From assembly GCA_022566975.1 (NCBI GenBank), contig JADFHV010000001.1:1-26562 (forward strand): 26,562 bases of DNA. Direction: 5' to 3'. Position numbers and translations under genes: made by a program. Under the pieces are notes generated by a model. That model searched no databases and was not told where the DNA came from. It worked only from the letters and a program-made list of their open reading frames with translations. Below, in pieces: positions 21,505 to 26,562 of this stretch. Numbering within the stretch: position 1 is the first letter of the stretch; each line of letters starts with the position of its first letter. Origin of the DNA: Chloroflexota bacterium (GTDB lineage: Bacteria; Chloroflexota; Dehalococcoidia; SAR202; UBA11138).

Positions 21505-22625
21505 GCGAACCGCTCGGGCCGGTATCTCTCCAGGGCCTCGATTCTGGCGCCGTGGGCGATCTCGATAGCAGCCCACTCGCCCACCAGCGGCGCCAGTGTC
21601 ACACCGCTGTGCATGACGGCGACGTACAGGTTGGGGACCGCCTCCGTAAACCCGATTGCCGGGAGCTCATCGAGAGGCATCGGCCTGTATCCGACCGGCG
21701 CCGGAAAGGCCGTCGCTCCTGCCAGGTCCGGCAGGTAATGGGTCGCCCTATCGAGTAGCTCGTCGGCGTGCTCCTGAGAGTCGTCTCTGTGCAGGCTCTC
21801 CTGGCTACCCTCGCCGATCATGAGGGAACCATCGGCCGTCTGACGAATGTGAATCTCGCTCCTGGCCGGATCGATGGGTGGGGCGTACACGACCGACACG
21901 GTCTGGAGCAGGCGCGGTCGCGGGTCGGTCCGTACGACGACGCCCGGGCTCTCCTGCTGGGGAATGTGAACGCCCGCAGTCGCCGCCAGCGCCGTCGTCC
22001 CTACCCCTGCGGCAAGGACTATCGCGTCGCACTCCAGATCGCCGCCGGCCGTTCGTACGGCACTGACCCGATTGCCTCCCAGCACCAGCCCGGTGACACG
22101 GGTCTCCAGGTGGACGGCGCCGCCGCCTTCCGCAACCTTCTTGAGGCAGGCACGCGCCACGCTGGGCGGGTCGACCTGGCCGTCGATCTCGCTGAGAACG
22201 GCTGCCGCCACCGGACCCGGGCTCAGTCCCGGCTCCAGCCCGACCATCTCGTCGCGGTCGATGAGCCTGCACGGGTAGCCCCGCGCCTGGAGCCGAGCGA
22301 CCCGCTCTCTTAGCTCCCGTGCGCCCTCGTCCGTCGACTCCCACCTCAGCTTCCCGCCCCACCGCAGCCCCACGTCCGACTCCAGAAGCCGGGCGAACCT
22401 ATCCCACATGTCCATGGACCGACGGTTCAGGTCGTGGTAGGTCTCCGGCTCCTTCCCGAAGGAGTTCAGGTAGGCGAACGAGTGCCCTGACGCTCCGCTG
22501 CCGGGCTGAGATGCCTCGACCACGACGACCCCGACGCCGCGCCGCGAAAGGTGGAAGGCGATGGCCGACCCCACTATGCCGGCGCCCACGACCACGACTC
22601 GAAGACCGTTCCGATTCTGTGCCAT
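21501..22625 (-). CDS. FAD-dependent oxidoreductase, DAO (glycine/D-amino acid oxidase) family
   Basis: Flavoprotein amine or amino-acid oxidase/dehydrogenase of 374 residues. It starts with the Rossmann dinucleotide site VVVVGAGIVGSAIAFHLSRRG and ends the first strand pair in VVVVEA. The motif GSGASGHSFAYLNSFGK is the FAD-contact loop of DadA-like proteins. VHLETRVTGLVLGG and AIVLAAGVGTTALA form the second FAD block. C-terminal YRPMPLDELPAIGFTEAVPN and VAVMHSGVTLAPLVGEW are typical closing motifs. No signal peptide. Substrate (sarcosine, proline, D-amino acid or other) cannot be read. The ATG at 22625 directly precedes the strand; only CGGA is seen upstream. Its stop shares four bases with the recO stop. 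Confidence 0.88.
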   Translation of the reverse strand: MAQNRNGLRVVVVGAGIVGSAIAFHLSRRGVGVVVVEASQPGSGASGHSFAYLNSFGKEPETYHDLNRRSMDMWDRFARLLESDVGLRWGGKLRWESTDEGARELRERVARLQARGYPCRLIDRDEMVGLEPGLSPGPVAAAVLSEIDGQVDPPSVARACLKKVAEGGGAVHLETRVTGLVLGGNRVSAVRTAGGDLECDAIVLAAGVGTTALAATAGVHIPQQESPGVVVRTDPRPRLLQTVSVVYAPPIDPARSEIHIRQTADGSLMIGEGSQESLHRDDSQEHADELLDRATHYLPDLAGATAFPAPVGYRPMPLDELPAIGFTEAVPNLYVAVMHSGVTLAPLVGEWAAIEIAHGARIEALERYRPERFA

Positions 22626-22668
22626 AGAGTCCGTCCGCGGCGATTATCGTCCCGTGTAGCCCCTCAAG

Positions 22669-24546
22669 TCAAAGAAAGAGGGGGTCTCCTGCAACGGGGG
22701 CGGGACGGCTGATGTCTACGAGCCGAGGGCTGACCTGGAAGTCATTGGTACGATTGTCGAAGACCGATGGCATCGGAGTCGGCGTAGGTGTAGGCGGCAC
22801 CGGCGTCGAGGTGGGAGGCACGGGCGTCGGCGTCGCGGTGGGCGTGATGGGGGCGCTCGTGGGCGTATTGGTGGAGGTCGGTACAGGCGTCGGCGGCAAG
22901 ATGGGCGTAAGCGTGGGTGTTGGCGACGGTGTGGTCGTCGCCTGGGCGAATAGACCGATGAACGAGTATAGGTTGTCGTTCTCGTTGGTTTCGGCGACCA
23001 CGTTGTTTAGATCTACGATGAGCGCCAGAACGTGGGGCCCGGTGCCCGTGAAGGTGAACGGCTGACTGAGCTTGCGTACCACCCCCTGGGCCGCCATCGA
23101 GGACACAGGCATAGTCATGACCAGGGTGCCATCCACGGAGATCCCTATCTCGAAGCCCTGTCCGACCTCGCCCGCCGAGTCGTTCTTGATGGCCCAGTGC
23201 ACGTACATCTCCACGTCGGTGAAATACGGCCCGCCGCCAACGGGCGGGAACTCAGTGAAGATCGCCGGAGCAGCGGAGACGACGAGGGGCGCGTCCCAGT
23301 TCGTCGGGGCGAAGGGGACCAGGTTGGGTGGAACAGGCGCGGGCGTGAAGGTGACCGTTGGAGTGGGAGTGATGGTCGGCGTTTGAGTCGGCACGGAGGT
23401 CGGTGTGGCCACGGCAATAGGGAGGGGGGTTGCGGTGCTCGTAGGCGTGAACGTAGGGACGGGCGTGCTCGTAGGAGTGAACGTGGGCACCGGCGTGATT
23501 GTTGGCGTGAAAGTAGGAGCCGGCGTGATTGTCGGTGTCACGGTCACGGTCGGCGGCACCGGCGTCGCAGTGGGTGTATCGGTGGGCACAGGAGCTGCGG
23601 TTGGGACCTGAGTCGGGGTCGGCGCGGCGGTGGGCTGCGGAGTCTGGGTCGCCACAGCGGTGGGCTCGGGCGTCGGGGTTGCCTCGACCTCTCTGATGGT
23701 CAGGGCAAAAAGGCTCAGGCTGTCGACCTCAGCGGTGGCGAAAGATGTGACGAAGTCAGCGGTAGTAGGCAACGGGTCCCAGCGGGCCTCGGCGTCGATG
23801 TAGCGCTGGATCACTATGTTGGACCCGTCGCCCTTGGCGCGGGTCGCATCCTCCGCGGTCAGGCGAACGGTTATCATGATGGGCTTGGCCAGCCTGACCG
23901 GGGCGGCCCCGGCCTGCGCCGTGCTGAGCGACAGGTCGAAGACCTTGCCAGAGAGTACGAAGCCGGCCGGGAGGGCGGGGACTTCTTGAGGCTCCACCTC
24001 CCTGTAGGAGAGGGTTGCGGGGTCCTCCACCGAGCCGGCGGCCAGGCGCACAGTGACCTCGCCCTGCGGCGACACCAGTACAGCGGGCTCGTTGGGTGCG
24101 ACCGCAACGCTGACGGTTGTAGTTGGTGGTGCGGGCGCGGGACCGGCCGCTGTCTCTTCTTCCGGAGTTAGCACCCCCGTGGCGAACAGGACGCCGGCCA
24201 CGGCGCCGACAACGATCACGAGGCCGACGATGGCGAAGAGCAGCCGACGTCTTCTCTTGGCCTCCTCGGGCCCAGTGACGATCTGGCGTCGCTCGATCGT
24301 ACCCCCGGCCTTATTGATCGTGAACCGCTCGATCCAGGGCTCGCCCTGAAACCGCTGCGCCGGCAGGTACGAGAGCCGGATCTCGTAGTAGTCCTCGGTC
24401 TCCTCCTGGCCCACAACCTCCCAGTTCTCGCCGGCGTGCTGAATCGCCAGGACGCAGGCCTGCTCCAGCGAGATGTACCCAACGCCCTCGCCGGCCGCGC
24501 CGAAGTCGAACTTATCTTCTTTATCCTGGTCCTCTTTTTCAACCAT
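22669..24546 (-). CDS. Single-pass surface protein with cytoplasmic N-domain, Thr-Pro linkers and CARDB-like domain
   Basis: 625 residues with no cleavable signal peptide. Residues 1-95 are cytoplasmic: a small alpha/beta region (SLEQACVLAIQHAGENWEV, then EIRLSYLPAQRFQGEPWIE, then FTINKAGGTIERRQIV) that looks PepSY-like, but I cannot name it. RRRR then leads into one membrane helix (about 100-122). Outside are a beta domain (VSPQGEVTVRLAAGSVEDPATL onward, about 150-290), a long Thr/Pro linker with 10-residue repeats, a CARDB/Ig-like domain (EMYVHWAIKNDSAGEVG to VDLNNVVAETNENDN, about 430-540) and a second Thr-Pro linker. The basic stop-transfer flank supports N-in, C-out topology. ATG 24546 has AAGGAA upstream and a near-consensus promoter at 24577-24604. 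It is probably a cell-surface adhesion or scaffold protein; function is inferred. Confidence 0.85.
   Translation of the reverse strand: MVEKEDQDKEDKFDFGAAGEGVGYISLEQACVLAIQHAGENWEVVGQEETEDYYEIRLSYLPAQRFQGEPWIERFTINKAGGTIERRQIVTGPEEAKRRRRLLFAIVGLVIVVGAVAGVLFATGVLTPEEETAAGPAPAPPTTTVSVAVAPNEPAVLVSPQGEVTVRLAAGSVEDPATLSYREVEPQEVPALPAGFVLSGKVFDLSLSTAQAGAAPVRLAKPIMITVRLTAEDATRAKGDGSNIVIQRYIDAEARWDPLPTTADFVTSFATAEVDSLSLFALTIREVEATPTPEPTAVATQTPQPTAAPTPTQVPTAAPVPTDTPTATPVPPTVTVTPTITPAPTFTPTITPVPTFTPTSTPVPTFTPTSTATPLPIAVATPTSVPTQTPTITPTPTVTFTPAPVPPNLVPFAPTNWDAPLVVSAAPAIFTEFPPVGGGPYFTDVEMYVHWAIKNDSAGEVGQGFEIGISVDGTLVMTMPVSSMAAQGVVRKLSQPFTFTGTGPHVLALIVDLNNVVAETNENDNLYSFIGLFAQATTTPSPTPTLTPILPPTPVPTSTNTPTSAPITPTATPTPVPPTSTPVPPTPTPTPMPSVFDNRTNDFQVSPRLVDISRPAPVAGDPLFL
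23435..23524 (-). repeat. Three 30-base tandem repeats in the Thr-Pro linker
   Basis: Units 23435-23464, 23465-23494 and 23495-23524 are similar but not identical and encode TPTxTPxPTF-type decapeptides; a degenerate copy follows to 23554. They form a low-complexity spacer between two extracellular domains. Confidence 0.75.
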
Positions 24547-24576
24547 GCATCGTTCCTTTTGCCCGTGGCCGCCACC

Positions 24577-24604
24577 ATTATAGGCGGACGCGCCATCGGG
24601 TCAA
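24577..24604 (-). promoter_or_regulatory. Near-consensus sigma70 promoter of the surface protein
   Basis: On the minus strand, -35 TTGACC (24599-24604, 5 of 6), a 16-base spacer, and a perfect -10 TATAAT (24577-24582). Transcription would start near 24570, giving a leader of about 24 bases that carries AAGGAA before the ATG at 24546. One of the best promoters in the window. Confidence 0.7.
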
Positions 24605-24720
24605 GAAACCCCTCGGGGCGCTGCCGCGAGTCGATGGCGTATCCGTCTAGAGCCCTGTGCGCGCCACCTGTTTTCATCCGCGCAAGATGGGTTCAGAACA
24701 TGGCGGCATAGGCCAGTGCC

Positions 24721-25146
24721 GGGGCTATAGCGCTCCACCACGCCATGCGGCATAGCTTGGTCGGCCGTAATGTGGAGGCATTGGCAGATTGTCCGCCCGT
24801 GCCTGTAAGGGAGGTTACGCCTCACCGCTGATGCCGCTAGGCGCGTCTTGCAGGCCGTCCGAAGGGACAGGCTGGATGCCCTGCTCACCGTGGCCCTTGC
24901 GTGCGGCCTACAGCTACTCCAGTCGGCAGGACTGCCTGCCATGCGCTATCATGACCTGAGACATGAGCCGCTTCCCTCATGGCTGCCCAGGGTGTTCCCA
25001 CAAGTGGCCAGGGAGATTCTGGGCCACGCACAGATTACCACGACGATGAATATCTACACCCACATTGCGCCGAGCTGCAAAAGGATGCTGCTGAGAGGCT
25101 TTCGTCCGCTCTGTGGCCTGACGGCCTGTCCGCGTTGGTGTCATAA
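24721..25146 (+). pseudogene. Decayed tyrosine recombinase (phage-type integrase) relic
   Basis: Remnant of a XerC/phage-type integrase spread over two reading frames. From 24721 one frame reads ALHHAMRHSLVGRNVEALAD, the end of the core-binding domain. At about 24818 it shifts to a frame reading LTADAARRVLQAVRRDRLDA and LLTVALACGL, the start of the catalytic domain. The segment expected next, with the first catalytic Arg, is missing: the frame jumps to LLQSAGLPAMRYHDLRH, with the His-x-x-Arg box, then a scrambled piece, then REILGHAQITTTMNIYTHIAP with the catalytic Tyr. A one-base shift near 25071 restores LQKDAAERLSSALW and a stop at 25146. Two frameshifts and a large internal deletion make it inactive. 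A tRNA-Arg gene, a typical integration target, starts 61 bases downstream. Confidence 0.82.
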
Positions 25147-25207
25147 TGGGTGTCAAAGACAGAATATCAAGATACCCGAAGCCTAGGATCGGCTCGATTA
25201 CCCGCGT

Positions 25208-25283
25208 GCCCCTGTAGCTCAGGCGGATAGAGCAACGGTTTCCTAAACCGTGTGCCCGGGTTCGAGTCCCGGCAGGGGTACCA
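25208..25283 (+). tRNA. tRNA-Arg, anticodon CCT
   Basis: 76 bases including an encoded CCA. The acceptor stem pairs GCCCCTG (25208-25214) with CAGGGGT (25273-25279), with a G-T first pair, then A and CCA. The D stem is GCTC/GAGC; the anticodon stem is ACGGT (25235-25239) with ACCGT (25247-25251), loop TTCCTAA, anticodon CCT at 25242-25244. The T arm is CCGGG-TTCGAGT-CCCGG. The variable loop is short. It reads AGG arginine codons. A TAGGAT at 25184-25189 is a weak -10 candidate. No duplicate of its 3' end was noticed nearby. Confidence 0.95.
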
Positions 25284-25345
25284 TCGCTTGGCGGCGCACA
25301 GACTCTTGTCAGGGGAAAAGGGACATGACGGATTGACCACGGTCG

Positions 25346-25993
25346 ATGCTCCTCGGCGTAGCCTTGACCATGATGTTGGCCGTGGGTTGCGGTGGCGGGG
25401 ACGACGGTGACAGCGGGGGTGAAGCAGCTGCGCCCCCGGTGGCAGCCGCCCCAACGACGCAGCCAACCGCGCCCCCCGCCGCACCGGCCCCCACCGCGCC
25501 GGCACCCGCGCTGCCGGCCCCGGTTGCGGCGGTTGCGGGTGGGGTTGCGCCCGGGACCGAAGTCTCGGTGGTCAAGACCAATCCGGTGTTTCAGGACTGC
25601 GTCGCAGTAAGATCGCTCAGCGTCGGAGATAACACCGGTAACACCGCTGCCTTCAGCATATGCCGGTCGGAGAACCTGCGCGAGATGGTGAACCTCTATA
25701 TCGCGGGCGTCAACGCCTACGATGTGGACGCGCTTCTACCCCTGCTGGAGGCCGGATACCGGGCGGAACAGGAGAGCGCGCTGCGCACACAGCTCGAGGA
25801 GCTAAAGGCCGCCGGCGCCCAGCTCACCTGGACCGAGGACCAGCTTCCGGGCCGGACAGGCCCCTCCTCAATGGCCCTGTTAGTGACGGTGGATGGGGGA
25901 CCTTCGGGGACGGCCCAATGGCAGTTTGGATTCATCGAGGTCGGCGAAACGGGCAACGGGGACTGGTTCATAAACTTCGTCAACGTGAAGTAG
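25346..25993 (+). CDS. Small lipoprotein of unknown function
   Basis: 215 residues. A very short signal, MLLGVALTMMLAVGC, ends in a lipobox Cys followed by GGGDDGD; the n-region has no Lys or Arg, which is unusual. An in-frame TGA 12 bases upstream of ATG 25346 rules out a longer version in this frame. No ribosome site is evident, so the gene may be leaderless or have lost a few 5' bases. A Pro/Ala/Thr linker runs to about residue 70, followed by a folded domain of about 130 residues with two Cys (QDCVAV, FSICRS). The segment VNLYIAGVNAYDVDALLPLLEAGY suggests the start of an NTF2/SnoaL-like cone fold, with later strands TWTEDQL, MALLVTV and AQWQFGFIEV. That fold is inferred only. It stands alone between the tRNA and a convergent hydrolase gene. 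Confidence 0.78.
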   Translation: MLLGVALTMMLAVGCGGGDDGDSGGEAAAPPVAAAPTTQPTAPPAAPAPTAPAPALPAPVAAVAGGVAPGTEVSVVKTNPVFQDCVAVRSLSVGDNTGNTAAFSICRSENLREMVNLYIAGVNAYDVDALLPLLEAGYRAEQESALRTQLEELKAAGAQLTWTEDQLPGRTGPSSMALLVTVDGGPSGTAQWQFGFIEVGETGNGDWFINFVNVK

Positions 25994-26104
25994 CCCCGGC
26001 TGCCGTCCGGGCCCATCTCACTCGTCTCTGCTCGGCGGGGCCGCTGTCGGGCCAGACTCGCCGCGGCCGGGCACCACTGCGGCCGCCTTGCATGAATGCG
26101 GTCG

Positions 26105-26562
26105 TCATGTCCTCGGGATCACCGGCAGGATGACATGGGACGCCCGCGCTCGGTCGTGCAGGACCGTCTGCTGAGCGACCCGTAGCTCGGCGTCCCGGCC
26201 GAAGGTGCTGCCAGTGTTGGGGTTGCGGTCGAACCGCGGGAAGTTGCTACTGGATATCTCCACGCGGACCCGGTGACCCTTCATAAAGACGTTGCTGGTA
26301 GGCCACAGGTCGATGGTGAACTCGTAGACCTCCCCCGGCTCCAGCAGTTTCTGGGTAGACGTGGACTCCCGGTACCGCCCCCGGATGATGCCGTCACACA
26401 GGTTCAGGGCGTAGCCGTCCGGATGCACGTCCACCAGCTTGGCGGTGAAGTCGGTGTCGCGGCCGTCGGTGCTTGCGTATAGCTTCGCGATCACGGGCCC
26501 GGTAACCTCAAGGTCCTCCTCCAACGGCTCCGAGGTGTAGACGAGCACGTCGTTGCGGTACT
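26105..26562 (-). CDS. CocE/NonD-family hydrolase, C-terminal part (partial)
   Basis: C-terminal jelly-roll domain of an X-Pro dipeptidyl-peptidase/cocaine-esterase-like serine hydrolase; the catalytic alpha/beta domain lies beyond the window edge. The frame is open to the end, with YRND before VLVYTSEPLEEDLEVTGPV, the standard beginning of this domain. Other hallmarks are DTDFTAKLVDVHPDGYALNL, then DGIIRGRYRES, the hydrophobic VYEFTIDLWPTSNVF, GHRVRVEISSSNFPRFDRNP, and NTGSTFGRD near the end. The GTG at 26548 is internal and not a start. Substrates in this family are varied (acyl-amino acids, esters, X-Pro peptides), so none is proposed. It is convergent with the lipoprotein at 25346; the gap of 111 bases shows no clear terminator. 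Confidence 0.9.
   Translation of the reverse strand, partial: YRNDVLVYTSEPLEEDLEVTGPVIAKLYASTDGRDTDFTAKLVDVHPDGYALNLCDGIIRGRYRESTSTQKLLEPGEVYEFTIDLWPTSNVFMKGHRVRVEISSSNFPRFDRNPNTGSTFGRDAELRVAQQTVLHDRARASHVILPVIPRT

Noticed and set aside
22760..23690. Repetitive GGCGT/GTCGG-rich blocks resembling a repeat array
   Set aside because: The periodicity follows codons of Thr-Pro-Val linkers inside an open frame. There are no spacers, so it is not a CRISPR array.
24547..25207. Direct repeat of the tRNA-Arg 3' end marking an att site
   Set aside because: I looked for copies of the T-arm and acceptor sequence around the integrase relic and found none.

Overview
The window is GC-rich bacterial chromosome. 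Its style points to a Chloroflexota bacterium, most likely of the Dehalococcoidia/SAR202 kind. The reasons are Ala/Pro/Thr-rich linkers behind lipoboxes ending in Cys-Gly-Gly-Gly, a surface protein with long Thr-Pro-Val linkers, frequent TTG/GTG starts, no obvious outer-membrane genes, and a split IPCT/DIPPS-type gene pair. This assignment is inferred from protein style, not from a marker-gene tree.

Layout. 1-2200 (+): the end of a double-thioredoxin-fold disulfide oxidoreductase, then a secreted HEXXH peptidase with a CTERM-like tail. 2234-3760 (-): two paralogous NarL/LuxR-type response regulators; the downstream one has lost its phospho-acceptor Asp and two other switch residues. 4133-4843 (+): a conserved-looking protein of unknown function behind a good promoter and two dyads. 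5003-7124 (-): an IPCT-like nucleotidyltransferase, a CDP-alcohol phosphotransferase and a HAD phosphatase, which fit the three chemical steps of a di-myo-inositol-phosphate-like pathway. 7458-8810 (+): a membrane-anchored HEWLH metallopeptidase-like protein of no family I recognise.

8963-14207 (-): an oligopeptide-type ABC operon (binding protein, two permeases) followed by a Kelch beta-propeller lipoprotein. The binding-protein gene has an in-frame TAA that separates its lipoprotein signal from its ligand-binding domain. No ABC ATPase genes are in view. 14471-16456 (+): hflK-hflC, closed by a strong intrinsic terminator. 16742-17323 (-): a Tat-type lipoprotein of the PEBP family with its own promoter. 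17469-21504 (+): a compact housekeeping block, ybeY-dnaX-ebfC-recR-recO (rRNA maturation, clamp loader, recombinational repair), largely translationally coupled. It meets a FAD oxidoreductase (21501-22625, -) with both stop codons inside one CTAG.

22669-24546 (-): a single-pass surface protein with a cytoplasmic sensor-like domain, Thr-Pro linkers and a CARDB-like domain, behind a near-consensus promoter. 24721-25146: a badly decayed tyrosine integrase just upstream of tRNA-Arg(CCT) at 25208-25283, evidence of an old mobile element. 25346-25993 (+): a small lipoprotein. 26105-26562 (-): the C-terminal end of a CocE/NonD-type hydrolase running off the window.

No CRISPR array, rRNA, intact insertion sequence or defence system was seen. 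The observations most worth following are the nonsense codon in the binding-protein gene, the pseudo-receiver regulator, the three-gene inositol-phosphate-like cluster with its nested palindrome, the two unusual metallopeptidases, and the integrase relic beside the tRNA.
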